A stretch of 64,000 nucleotides of DNA from Pseudomonas gozinkensis. GTDB taxonomy: Bacteria; Pseudomonadota; Gammaproteobacteria; Pseudomonadales; Pseudomonadaceae. The stretch lies in NCBI RefSeq assembly GCF_014863585.1, contig NZ_CP062253.1, forward strand, positions 558,001 to 622,000. Reading direction: 5' to 3'. Position numbers and translations under genes: made by a program. Positions 55,286 to 63,991 of the stretch are shown piece after piece (within the stretch, counting starts at the first letter, position 1; the number at the start of each line of letters is the position of its first letter). A model generated the notes under the pieces. That model ran no database searches. It worked only from the letters and a program-made list of their open reading frames with translations, and was not told the origin of the DNA.

Positions 55286-56794
55286 TCAGGCCCGACGCTC
55301 ATGCATCCGCGCCATTTGCCGCTCGAGCATCGACGGATAAGGCTCCATCAACCGCTCCACACAGCAGGCACCTTCAGGGCTGGCAATCGGCCGGATTCGC
55401 GCACGTTGACGGATCAACGCGTCGTCACCGATCTTGCGCTCCACCAGCAGCAGGTTGCGGCTGTGTTGCGACAGGGCCAGGGCGTCCTGGGCGGAGTCGG
55501 TCAGCAACAAGTCAATCTGGCTCAGGCCGAACAGTTCGTCGCCGAGGGTCAGGCCCAGCTGCAATTGCAGGGTGATGCCGCTGTCGGCGACTTCGATCTG
55601 CAACTGGTGGCCCAGCGCTCGCAGCAGCTCGCCGCAGCAGATGGCGTTGGTCAGGTAATCGTCACCGCTGTCTTCGGTGTGGAACAGCATCAAGGTGCTG
55701 CCGTCGTTCAGGGTTTCGATTTCGCCCTGATACAACGAGGCAGCCTGCTCCAGGCAGTCGCGATAGCGATCCTGCAACTCTTCCAGACGTGCGCGCGGCA
55801 AACGGCGCAGTTGTTCCTGCGAGCCCAGTTGCACCGCCAGCACCGCCGTGTGTTGCGGCACGCTTGGGGTCGGTCGACGCACAGCCGGTTGTGCGGTTTC
55901 GTTCAGCGACTCGTCACGCAGGTCGGCGAACGGATCTTCGTCATCGTCGTCTTCAACGGTGCTGACCACATGGCGTGGCGCAGGTTTCTGCGCAGCCAGC
56001 GGGCGGCTTTCGTCGAAACTCGGATCACGCAGGTTGCGTACTTCGAATTCCGGCTCGTCGTCCTCGAACTCGGGTTCCGGCTCGGGCTCCGGTTCGGCCG
56101 GCTCCGGGGCATAGTTGGCGTGCAACTGACGGGCAAGGTCGCCGATCTCGTCCTGACGCTCGATACCCGGCGTGTATTCGTCGATCCGGCGCAGCCACAC
56201 GCGCAATTGCAGCAGCGGCGTGGAGATGTGTCGGCCAAGGCGCAGACTCAGGGCCAGGGACAGCGCCAGCAGGATCGCACTCAGAATGCCCATGCTTTGC
56301 AGGCTGATGGTCATCGGCTGCTGGAACTGATCCATGTCCAGACTGATGCGCAGTTGCCCGGCGGTCACGTCCTGGAAGGTGATCTTGCTCTCGTACATGC
56401 CCTCGGCTTCGCCCAGCAGGCCGTGCTTGGGCCGCTGACCGGACTCGGCGAGGATGCGGTTGTCCACGCTGTAGATGGCGGCGTGGGCCACCAGCTTGTT
56501 CTTGGTCAGGTTGTTGAGCAGCACGTTGAGGCTGAGGATGTCGTTGGACACCAGCAGTTCGGTGGCGGAGGTGGCGGTCTGCGTGGTCAGGCTTTCGCCC
56601 AGCGCATCGGCCTGCTCGTGCATGGCCTGCTTGAACTGCAGCCCCATCACGCAGGCATAGATCACCAGGGCCAGGGCGACCAGGATCACGTTATGGCTGG
56701 CAATGCGCAATGCAATCGGTACACGGCGGTGGCGCAGTGCACGGAAGATCAGCAGAAAGAAGTTATCGGTTTTAACTGGCGTGGGCCGGTTCAC
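55286..56794 (-). CDS. AhpA/YtjB-like membrane protein with HAMP and cyclase-like region
   Basis: Inner-membrane protein of 502 aa encoded divergently from serB, the position also occupied by YtjB (SMP) in E. coli. An N-terminal helix (HNVILVALALVIYACVMGLQ), a periplasmic sensor-like region and a second helix (GILSAILLALSLALSLRLG) lead into a HAMP-like segment (HISTPLLQLRVWLRRIDEYT). A very acidic linker follows (EPEPEPEPEFEDDEPEFEV). The last 180 residues look like a nucleotide-cyclase-type fold (TAVLAVQLGSQEQLRRL; LNDGSTLMLFHTEDSGDDY). It is not shown to be catalytic. Role unknown; probably envelope-related signalling. Confidence 0.75.
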   Translation of the reverse strand: MNRPTPVKTDNFFLLIFRALRHRRVPIALRIASHNVILVALALVIYACVMGLQFKQAMHEQADALGESLTTQTATSATELLVSNDILSLNVLLNNLTKNKLVAHAAIYSVDNRILAESGQRPKHGLLGEAEGMYESKITFQDVTAGQLRISLDMDQFQQPMTISLQSMGILSAILLALSLALSLRLGRHISTPLLQLRVWLRRIDEYTPGIERQDEIGDLARQLHANYAPEPAEPEPEPEPEFEDDEPEFEVRNLRDPSFDESRPLAAQKPAPRHVVSTVEDDDDEDPFADLRDESLNETAQPAVRRPTPSVPQHTAVLAVQLGSQEQLRRLPRARLEELQDRYRDCLEQAASLYQGEIETLNDGSTLMLFHTEDSGDDYLTNAICCGELLRALGHQLQIEVADSGITLQLQLGLTLGDELFGLSQIDLLLTDSAQDALALSQHSRNLLLVERKIGDDALIRQRARIRPIASPEGACCVERLMEPYPSMLERQMARMHERRA

Positions 56795-56928
56795 TGAGCT
56801 CGGCTCTTTTGTCCGTGAAGTTGACGCGCAGTATAGCGACAGGCCCTAGACCGGCAAAGCGCTGGCGGTGCCCGATGGTCACTGAAAGTGGGTAGAATGC
56901 GGTTTTTTTCCAGTTGCGGGGGTGCGCG

Positions 56929-58143
56929 TTGCGCGAAATCGTCCTGATTAACATCACGGGAGTCGACCGTCCGGGTCTGACGGCGGCCATTACCGGTGTT
57001 CTGGCCCAGGGTGGTGTGAATATCCTCGACATCGGTCAGGCGGTAATCCACGACATGCTGTCGTTCGGCATCCTCGTGGAAATCCCCGATTCCGAGCAAG
57101 GCAAGTCGGTGCTCAAGGACATCCTGTTCAAGGGCTATGAGCTCGACCAGCAGGTGCGCTTCACCCCGGTATCCGAAGAGGATTACCAGCAATGGGTGGG
57201 CAATCAGGGCAAGAAACGCCACATCGTTACCCTGCTGACCCGCAAGGTCACCGCCGGCCAGTTGCAGGCCGTGAGCTCGATCACCGCCAAATACGGTCTG
57301 AACATCGACCATATCGACCGTCTGTCGGGTCGCATGCCGCTGGACACCCCGGCTGACAAGGGCAAGGGCTGCATCGAGTTCTCCGTGCGCGGCGAAGCTG
57401 CCGATCCGCAGGCCCTGCGCGCCGAATTCCTCAGCGTGGCCCAGGAGCTGAACGTCGACATCGCCTTCCAGGAAGATTCGCTGTTCCGTCGCAACCGTCG
57501 TCTGGCGGTGTTCGACATGGACTCGACGCTGATCGAAGCCGAAGTCATCGACGAGCTGGCCAAAGCCGCCGGCGTCGGCGACCAGGTTTCGGAAATCACC
57601 GAGCGGGCAATGGCCGGCGAGCTGGACTTCCGCGCCAGCTTCAAGGAGCGTCTGGCGCTGCTTAAAGGCCTGGATGTGAGCGTGCTCGATTCGATCGGCG
57701 CCTCGCTGCGCCTGACCGAAGGCGCGGAAACCCTGTTCGCCGAACTCAAGCGTCTGGGCTACAAGACCGCAATCCTGTCCGGCGGCTTCACCTACTTCGC
57801 CAAGCAATTGCAGGCCAAGCTCGGCATCGACTACGTGTTCGCCAACGAACTGGAAGTGGTCGACGGCAAGTGCACCGGCGTGGCGATCGAGCCGATCGTC
57901 GATGCCCAGCGCAAGGCGGATCTGCTGAAACAGCTGGCTGAAAAAGAAGGTTTGCGTCTGGAGCAGACCATCGCTGTGGGCGACGGCGCCAACGACCTGC
58001 CGATGCTGGCAATCGCCGGTCTGGGCGTGGCGTTCCGCGCCAAGCCGCTGGTCAAGCAGTCGGCGAAGCAGGCGATCTCGACCCTCGGTCTGGATGGCGT
58101 GCTGTACCTGCTGGGCTTCCGGGATCGCGACGGGCAGCTCTGA
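56929..58143 (+). CDS. serB: Phosphoserine phosphatase
   Basis: HAD-family phosphatase, 404 aa, catalysing the last step of serine synthesis. Two N-terminal ACT domains (starting REIVLINITGVDRPGLTAAI) are followed by the phosphatase with VFDMDSTLIEAEVIDEL (nucleophile Asp in DMDST), the motif ILSGGFTYFAKQL and AVGDGANDLPML. The start is TTG 56929 after GGGGGTG, matching the usual MREIVLINITG; another in-frame TTG 15 bp upstream is less likely. A TAGAAT -10-like box lies at 56893-56898. Convergent with the gene at 58183. Confidence 0.95.
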   Translation: MREIVLINITGVDRPGLTAAITGVLAQGGVNILDIGQAVIHDMLSFGILVEIPDSEQGKSVLKDILFKGYELDQQVRFTPVSEEDYQQWVGNQGKKRHIVTLLTRKVTAGQLQAVSSITAKYGLNIDHIDRLSGRMPLDTPADKGKGCIEFSVRGEAADPQALRAEFLSVAQELNVDIAFQEDSLFRRNRRLAVFDMDSTLIEAEVIDELAKAAGVGDQVSEITERAMAGELDFRASFKERLALLKGLDVSVLDSIGASLRLTEGAETLFAELKRLGYKTAILSGGFTYFAKQLQAKLGIDYVFANELEVVDGKCTGVAIEPIVDAQRKADLLKQLAEKEGLRLEQTIAVGDGANDLPMLAIAGLGVAFRAKPLVKQSAKQAISTLGLDGVLYLLGFRDRDGQL

Positions 58144-58152
58144 CCCAGGCAC

Positions 58153-58179
58153 AGGATCGCGGCCCTCGGCTGCGGTCCT
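58153..58179. terminator. Hairpin between serB and the convergent PilZ-like gene
   Basis: AGGATCGCGGCC and GGCTGCGGTCCT fold into a 12-bp stem with two wobble pairs around CTC. It has no T-run, so efficiency is uncertain. Confidence 0.4.
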
Positions 58180-58182
58180 GGC

Positions 58183-59937
58183 TCAAAGGGATTTCCACAA
58201 CGAGTCGAAATCCTCCTCGCTCCCGCCATTCCTGGCGGCCTCCAGCGAGCGATAGGCAAACTGATTGAAACTGTGAGTGCTGGCCACCCGCCGATCCAGC
58301 CCGGCGCGGTGCTCTTCGCCCAGGGTGTTGATCAGCACTTTATTGCCTTCCTGAAACGGCAGCCGTGGCGCCAATAGCGTCGCAGGCAAGTCGATAGCGC
58401 TGATTTCCGGCAACAACAAACCTCGCAAGTAATGGCTGTGATCGTCCCGCGTGCGCACCAGTTGCAAGCCGCAGGGCTGGGCATGGGGCGCCACCAGTTC
58501 GATGCCCATTTGCGTTCCGGCACCGCGCACCTGACGGATCCAGCGCACCACGGCAATGCTCCAGCCTTGATTCGTAGTGTCCTGAATCCCGACCATTTCC
58601 CCGGTCTGCAATTCGGCGGGCACTTCTTTCGGCCACGCCAGGCAATAACCACCGGGGCTGTGGTTGATGACGGGCAACGCATAAGTCGGGTAATGCGGCG
58701 GGCTGTCGGCGTCGCCCTCGTCGTCGGACAGTGGTTCGTAGCGAATTTCTTCGTAAGGCAAAAACTCGTCGGACTTGCTCTGTGGGGCCGCGTCGAATGC
58801 CTGGCTCCAGCTGTCCTTTTCGCCTTGGGCCACCGCACGGCTGAAGTTCGCGGCGCGTGAGCCGGGATGCTTGAGCAATTCGCTGAAGGTGCGTTCGCCA
58901 CCCAGATAGAAGTGCAGGGCGCTCATGCCGACGCACACGGTCAGGTTGCCCTGGCCGATAGTGCGCTGGAAGCTGCGTTCGGCGGCTTCGCCCCAAGTGG
59001 CGTGCAGATGTTGCAGAGTGTCGAGCGTCAGGCCGGCCGGCACTGGCAGCGGAGTCGAAGCCTGCTCATGCAGCAGATGAGCCTCGATGGCATTCACCAG
59101 CGGTTGTGGATCGAATCCCAGCAAGCCTGGCTGCTGTTCGCTGCGAAACTTGCTGCGATAACGCGGACCAGCGTCGATCTCCGCAGAAACGGCAAACAGC
59201 CCTTCGCCCGAGGCGCCGGGATGCAGTTTCAGCCAGGCACTCCACGGCTCAAGCACCTGCGCGAGTTGGGCGATCGGGTTCTGGCGCAACTGATTGCAGC
59301 GGGCGCTACCCAGCAGAAGGACGGCGAGGTAGGTCTGCTCGACGCTCAACTCGCCGGTCAGGCTGGCAAGGTCGTCGCGCACCCGACGGTGTTGCAGTTG
59401 CAGGTCGCAGGCGCAGCGAAACAATTGATGCAGTTCAAACCACAGCTGTTCCGGCGCGGCGCTGTACAACTGCGTAGCGCGAACCAGTTGCCCTTTCAGC
59501 GCATGGGCCGCCCGTTGCAGCGCTTCGCTCACCAGAGCTGCGCGATCCCGAGAGTATTTGGGCGCTATCCGCACAATGATCTGTTTGTAACCGATGGCCA
59601 GCTGACTTTGCAGGGCCTGGCACAGGTTGCTGATCTTGCGTGAACGCTCATCGAGCATGATCGCCTGATGCAGAAAATGCCGCTCCAGATGCTGGCAGAC
59701 GAAGTACACCTCAGGTCGCAGCAGTTCCAGCAAGTGCAGGCGGTTGTCGCTGGGGGTCAGCAGTTGATTGAGTTCGCCGAGGCCTTGATACAGCAGGCGC
59801 GCGGTTTCGCCGATGTTGGCCTTGGGCAGGTCGGCAATCCAGCGCTTGAGGTCCCGCGGGGTGGCTTCACAGAAAGACAGGCGCAACTGCGTGGGCGTCG
59901 GGGCGCTCAGTTTTGGTTGGGATCGAGGCTCACTCAT
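58183..59937 (-). CDS. Conserved protein with C-terminal PilZ-like motif
   Basis: Soluble protein of 584 aa corresponding by position to PA4958. Residues about 1-330 are helical without a recognised domain. The C-terminal part has VINHSPGGYCLAWP, fitting the [DN]xSxxG box of PilZ domains that bind c-di-GMP; a clear RxxxR upstream is not visible, so ligand binding is doubtful. The ATG at 59937 (MSEPRSQPKLSAPTP) was chosen over a start 39 bp upstream. In P. aeruginosa fimX lies between serB and this gene; it is absent here. Confidence 0.65.
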   Translation of the reverse strand: MSEPRSQPKLSAPTPTQLRLSFCEATPRDLKRWIADLPKANIGETARLLYQGLGELNQLLTPSDNRLHLLELLRPEVYFVCQHLERHFLHQAIMLDERSRKISNLCQALQSQLAIGYKQIIVRIAPKYSRDRAALVSEALQRAAHALKGQLVRATQLYSAAPEQLWFELHQLFRCACDLQLQHRRVRDDLASLTGELSVEQTYLAVLLLGSARCNQLRQNPIAQLAQVLEPWSAWLKLHPGASGEGLFAVSAEIDAGPRYRSKFRSEQQPGLLGFDPQPLVNAIEAHLLHEQASTPLPVPAGLTLDTLQHLHATWGEAAERSFQRTIGQGNLTVCVGMSALHFYLGGERTFSELLKHPGSRAANFSRAVAQGEKDSWSQAFDAAPQSKSDEFLPYEEIRYEPLSDDEGDADSPPHYPTYALPVINHSPGGYCLAWPKEVPAELQTGEMVGIQDTTNQGWSIAVVRWIRQVRGAGTQMGIELVAPHAQPCGLQLVRTRDDHSHYLRGLLLPEISAIDLPATLLAPRLPFQEGNKVLINTLGEEHRAGLDRRVASTHSFNQFAYRSLEAARNGGSEEDFDSLWKSL

Positions 59938-60158
59938 GCCGTGACCAGCTCCGGCGGCGAATAGGACAATGCCCAAAACTCTAGCAGTTGTGGTCTGTTT
60001 CGCAGGCGATTGTCAGGCTTTTTTACCGTTGGTCTGCTGGCCTGATGCCATTTCCGCAGGCGCTACTACGCTCTCAGGCGTGCGATCGGAAACGCACGGT
60101 TGCACGGCTTGCCGCAACGTCGGGCAGGTCTCTGAAAAACTTCAAGGAGATGAGGTTC

Positions 60159-60560
60159 ATGTCTAAATACGCAGTGGCAAATCAATGGGGCGGTAGTTCG
60201 GCACCTTGGCATCCGGGTGGAACCTGGGTGCTGGGCGCGCGGGACAACCAGAACGTCGTCGCCATCGACATCAAGTCTGGCGATGGTGGCAAAACCTTTA
60301 CCGGCACCATGACCTATGCCGGCGAAGGCCCTATTGGCTTCAAGGCTCAGCGCACTGGCCAGAACCAGTACAACGTCGAAAACCAGTGGGGTGGCAACGA
60401 TGCCCCCTGGCATCCAGGTGGCAAGTGGGTGATCGGCGGGCGGGATAACCAGAACGTTATTGCATTGAGTGTCACGTCCAATGACGGAGGGAAAAACCTC
60501 AGCGGCACCAATACCTACGCCAACGAAGGGCCGATCGGCTTCCGTGGGCAGATAGAGTAA
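60159..60560 (+). CDS. OAA-family mannan-binding lectin
   Basis: Small protein of 133 aa made of two near-identical repeats (about 1-67 and 68-133), each with NQWGG..APWHPGG, a RDNQNV block and EGPIGF (residues 56-61 and 123-128). This is the pattern of the Oscillatoria agardhii agglutinin family, which includes the P. fluorescens agglutinin and binds high-mannose glycans, each repeat contributing a site. No signal peptide is present, as in other members. The ATG at 60159 is well placed after AAGGAGA. It stands alone, divergent from the PilZ-like gene. I recall no counterpart at this site in P. aeruginosa. Confidence 0.92.
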   Translation: MSKYAVANQWGGSSAPWHPGGTWVLGARDNQNVVAIDIKSGDGGKTFTGTMTYAGEGPIGFKAQRTGQNQYNVENQWGGNDAPWHPGGKWVIGGRDNQNVIALSVTSNDGGKNLSGTNTYANEGPIGFRGQIE

Positions 60561-60579
60561 CGGCGCCAACCAGGTCGTG

Positions 60580-60611
60580 TCCGCCCCTTCGCAGACGTGC
60601 GAAAGGGCGGA
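60580..60611. terminator. Hairpin between the lectin and psd genes
   Basis: TCCGCCCCTTCGCA and TGCGAAAGGGCGGA pair around GACG, with one mismatch. It has no T-run on either side; it is a possible shared 3' end for convergent genes. Confidence 0.5.
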
Positions 60612-60620
60612 TCAACAGGT

Positions 60621-61481
60621 TCAGGCGTTCGACAGTGCCAGGGCCTGGCCCATCTGTACCGGCGAGCCGGCTTTGAGTTCTTCAACCCATTTCACCTGAT
60701 CCGGCCCGAACAGCACGATCGCGGTCGAACCCAGCTTGAAGCGCCCCAGTTCCGCACCTTTTTCCAGATGAATCGGCGCGCGGGCGGCTTCGTCGTAGCG
60801 GAAGGTTTTCAGCTCGCGCTTCGGCGGCGTGACCAGACCTGCCCACACGGTTTCGATCGATGCCACGATCATCGCGCCCACCAGCACCACGGCCATCGGC
60901 CCGCGCTCGGTGTCGAAAATGCACGCCACGCGCTCGTTGCGGGCGAACAGTTCCGGAACGTTTTCCGCGGTGGTCTGGTTGACCGAGAAGATCCGGCCCG
61001 GGATGTAGACCATTTCGCGCAGGGTGCCGGCCAGCGGCATGTGTACGCGGTGGTAGTCCTTCGGCGACAGGTAAACAGTCGCGAATTCACCGCCCATGAA
61101 CGGCGCTGCATTGGCCGCGTCGCCGCCCAGCAGTTCCAGCACGCTGAAGCTGTGGCCCTTGGCCTGGAAGATACGACCGTGTTCGATCGGGCCGAGTTGG
61201 CTGATCGCACCGTCGGCCGGGCTGAGGATCGCGCCCGGGGTCTGGTCCAGCGGGCGTGCGCCGTCTTTCAGGGCACGGGTGAAGAAGGCGTTGAAGTGCT
61301 CGTAAGCGGTCACGTCTTCAACCAGTGCCTGCGACATGTCCACTTGGTAACGCTTGGCGAACCAGGTGGTGAAGGCATTCTTGAACCAGCGCACGCGGCA
61401 CTCGGCGACGCAGCCGGCCAGGCGCGACAGCAGGTGATGAGGCAGCAGGTACTGGCTGATGATAAACAAACGCTCTTTCAT
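60621..61481 (-). CDS. psd: Phosphatidylserine decarboxylase proenzyme
   Basis: Membrane-associated enzyme of 286 aa making phosphatidylethanolamine. The self-cleavage site [11 protein letters not shown] contains LGST, where Ser becomes the pyruvoyl group. The catalytic-triad regions [11 protein letters not shown] and [10 protein letters not shown] are visible. It is the last gene of a minus-strand run HDOD-rhdA-psd, 18 bp after rhdA. Confidence 0.96.
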   Translation of the reverse strand: MKERLFIISQYLLPHHLLSRLAGCVAECRVRWFKNAFTTWFAKRYQVDMSQALVEDVTAYEHFNAFFTRALKDGARPLDQTPGAILSPADGAISQLGPIEHGRIFQAKGHSFSVLELLGGDAANAAPFMGGEFATVYLSPKDYHRVHMPLAGTLREMVYIPGRIFSVNQTTAENVPELFARNERVACIFDTERGPMAVVLVGAMIVASIETVWAGLVTPPKRELKTFRYDEAARAPIHLEKGAELGRFKLGSTAIVLFGPDQVKWVEELKAGSPVQMGQALALSNA

Positions 61482-61499
61482 GACTGTCCTTAAAAATCC

Positions 61500-62315
61500 T
61501 TAAAGCTCGACGGGGGTGTCGGGGTGGTTGCCCCATTCGCCCCAGGAACCGGCGTAGCCCTTGACCCGCGGATAACCGAGGGCCTTGGCCACCAGATAAG
61601 TGAAACCGGACCGGTGATGGGTCTGGCAGTGGGTAATGATTTCTTTGTCCTGGGTGATCCCGAGGTTTTCGAGGATCTGCGGCATGTCGGTACGGATGCG
61701 CAACTGACGCGCCTGATCCATGCCCGCCGTCCATTCGAAATTGACCGCGCCGGGGATGTGTCCACCCTTGGCCGCCAGGACTTTCTCGCCGGAATACTCC
61801 AGCGGCCCGCGAGCATCCCAGATCGCCAGGTCCGCAGCGCCGAGACGGCTTTGCAGGTATTCACGGGTGGCGGTCGGCTCCTCGTGCAGCGTGAGGGCAA
61901 CCGGGCCGCCCACCGCTGGAGGAATCTGGATCGACATCGGCGAACCTTCCGCCAGCCACGCCGGCAGACCGCCGTCGAGGTAATGGTATTTGTCGTGACC
62001 GATCACATCGAGCAGCCAGATGAAGCGCCCGGCCCAGCCGCCGCCTTCGTCGTCATAGACCACGTAGACCGCGTCCTTGCGATGGCCGAGCTCGCCGAAC
62101 AGTTCTTCGAGTTTTTCTTTGCTCGGCAACAGGCCCGGAGCCGGCGCCTGACCCAGCTGGGTGCGTTTCGGATCAACAAAACGTGCGCCGGGAATGTGTC
62201 CCTCGGCGTAGCGGGCGGCACTGGTCAGATCCACCAGAATCAGATCGCGGGATTCGAGGCGCGGCAGCAGGTCGCTCGGCTCGATCACCAGGGCCAGGCC
62301 AGAGAAATCAGACAT
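61500..62315 (-). CDS. rhdA: Thiosulfate sulfurtransferase (rhodanese), RhdA type
   Basis: Two-domain rhodanese of 271 aa that transfers sulfur from thiosulfate to acceptors. The active-site loop HCQTHHRSGFT has the catalytic Cys and is the RhdA signature known from Azotobacter and P. aeruginosa. The N-terminal inactive domain is seen in LILVDLTSAARYAEGHIPGA. The ATG at 62315 (MSDFSGLALVIEP) is preferred to an ATG 18 bp upstream. It lies 39 bp after the HDOD gene and 18 bp before psd. Confidence 0.94.
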   Translation of the reverse strand: MSDFSGLALVIEPSDLLPRLESRDLILVDLTSAARYAEGHIPGARFVDPKRTQLGQAPAPGLLPSKEKLEELFGELGHRKDAVYVVYDDEGGGWAGRFIWLLDVIGHDKYHYLDGGLPAWLAEGSPMSIQIPPAVGGPVALTLHEEPTATREYLQSRLGAADLAIWDARGPLEYSGEKVLAAKGGHIPGAVNFEWTAGMDQARQLRIRTDMPQILENLGITQDKEIITHCQTHHRSGFTYLVAKALGYPRVKGYAGSWGEWGNHPDTPVEL

Positions 62316-62354
62316 GTGAGGTCTCCAGAGCACAAAGGGGAAGGATTGTAGCTG

Positions 62355-63893
62355 TCATTGGCCGCGCTGGCTAAAACTGTGCAGGGCTTTCTCGATGCAC
62401 TGCGCGGTTTTGCCGAAGGCCTGCACGGTGATGTCGGCGAATGGCCCGCCACCCTGATCGGCGACCACGATCATGATCACCCGGCCGTTGTTCACCAGCG
62501 AACGCAGGAACAGGTGTTCGCCACGGAACAGCGTGCGCAACGAGGGCGGCAGCAGGGCAGAAAACTGGGCGTTGTTGTCCGGGGTGATCCGTACCTGCGC
62601 CTGCTGTGCGAGCAAGCGTTGCAGCACCGAACTCTGGCTGACGACGAAATTGAGCGCAGCGGCTTCCTTCGGCAATCCCGAGGTTTGATGGACGCGCAGA
62701 TTGGCGTGGCTGCGGTCGGCCATCAGGATCATCACCCGACGCATGCCGCTGGCGATCAGCGCGTCGCGGGCGGCGACGGTCAGGCTCATGGCATTGGTGA
62801 AGCGGCTTGGCACGGCCAGCAGCTCGGCGCATTGCTGGCGCCACTGGGTCAGATCTTCAGCGGACGGCGCCGCAGCCGGCAGCATTCCGGCGGGCAGGCG
62901 ACGGGTGCCCCACGGCCACAGCAGCGAAACCGCCGGGTGCCAGAGGTCGGGCATGAAATGATGGCGAGCGCTGACGGCGGCCTGTTGGTGCAGCTGCTGT
63001 TGCACTTCGTCCATCGAGATTTGCAGGTAGAGGCTGGTCAGGTATTGCCAGCGCTCGCTGTGCGGACTGTCCCAGGCCTGTTGCGCCGACAGTGCCAGGC
63101 CGTTGGCCAACAGCACGGTGTTGGCCGGCTGATTAAGCCAGCGGCGCAGGGTCGGGTCATCGTCGAGGCGGTTTTGCTGGCGCAGCGGATGATCGACGTC
63201 GCGGGCAATGCGCAGGACCTTGACCAGTTCGCGTTGTTCGGTCAGCAGCAGCCGATAACCTTGCTGGACCCAGATCGGCAAACGCCAGGCTTCCACCAGC
63301 GCTTCACCGATTTTCAGCAGGCGCACGCCGAACAGCTGCTTTTCCACGACGCGCGCCGATTCGCCCTTGTGGATAACCCGCACCTCCCATTCTTCAAGCA
63401 GTTTGGGAAAGGTCAGCGCCAACGGCCACAGTGGCGACAGAAACAGCAGGCTGCCCCAATGAATGTCTTGCCACAGTCGCGCCAGGCGGCTGGCGAAAAA
63501 GCCGTTGGCCTGTTGCGTCGCGTGCTGGCTGATCATCTGCAACTGGCGCAGGGCCTGGGGGATCTGTGCCGCAGGTTCGGCAGGCAGGCGCGCCAGCAAC
63601 TCTTCGGTGCGGGCGAGGCCGAGGCGATTGATCGCCACTTCGAGGTTTTCCGCCGGCGCAGTCATGTTGCCGTGGGTGTGGCGGTTGGCCTCGCGGATGA
63701 TGCTCAGGGCCAGCGCCGGGCTGTCCTGCATCAGGTCGGCGATGTCGCGCAGCGAGCTGCGGTCATCGCGAATCGCCCGGCAGACCCGGTCATGGGCATC
63801 TTGCGGCACCGGCAGGCGAACGCTGTCGAGCAGCTTCACCCAGCCATCGAGCGTGGTCGGTTTTGCGTGTGGGACGTTCGTTTCATTAGCCAT
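62355..63893 (-). CDS. HDOD domain protein
   Basis: Protein of 512 aa with an N-terminal HDOD domain (LRDIADLMQDSPALALSIIR, then the helical bundle), often found in signalling proteins without hydrolase activity. The C-terminal third (RRVMILMADRSHANLRVHQT ... RGEHLFLRSLVNNGRVIMIV) resembles a GAF-type sensory domain. It corresponds by position to PA4955, next to motAB in P. aeruginosa, which suggests but does not prove a link to motility signalling. It is the first gene of the minus-strand run with rhdA and psd. Confidence 0.8.
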   Translation of the reverse strand: MANETNVPHAKPTTLDGWVKLLDSVRLPVPQDAHDRVCRAIRDDRSSLRDIADLMQDSPALALSIIREANRHTHGNMTAPAENLEVAINRLGLARTEELLARLPAEPAAQIPQALRQLQMISQHATQQANGFFASRLARLWQDIHWGSLLFLSPLWPLALTFPKLLEEWEVRVIHKGESARVVEKQLFGVRLLKIGEALVEAWRLPIWVQQGYRLLLTEQRELVKVLRIARDVDHPLRQQNRLDDDPTLRRWLNQPANTVLLANGLALSAQQAWDSPHSERWQYLTSLYLQISMDEVQQQLHQQAAVSARHHFMPDLWHPAVSLLWPWGTRRLPAGMLPAAAPSAEDLTQWRQQCAELLAVPSRFTNAMSLTVAARDALIASGMRRVMILMADRSHANLRVHQTSGLPKEAAALNFVVSQSSVLQRLLAQQAQVRITPDNNAQFSALLPPSLRTLFRGEHLFLRSLVNNGRVIMIVVADQGGGPFADITVQAFGKTAQCIEKALHSFSQRGQ

Positions 63894-63964
63894 GTCTGGA
63901 CGGGATCTTCATCTGCTGTAGACGCGCCCGGCACGGGCTAAATTGGCTTTTCGCCTGAACTGGC

Positions 63965-63991
63965 TATAGTCTGGCGCAGTTTTGCCGATAA
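63965..63991 (+). promoter_or_regulatory. Sigma-28 (FliA) promoter reading out of the window
   Basis: TATAGTCT, 11 bases, GCCGATAA: the -10 is a perfect FliA box and the -35 matches TAAAGTTT at 6 of 8 positions. It faces right, divergent from the HDOD gene, where P. aeruginosa has motAB, so it most likely drives motA just beyond base 64000. Confidence 0.75.

Noticed and set aside
63943..63970. Sigma-70 promoter TTGGCT-16-TATAGT at the right edge
   Set aside because: The same bases fit a sigma-28 promoter much better (perfect GCCGATAA with correct 11-bp spacing), and the context is flagellar.
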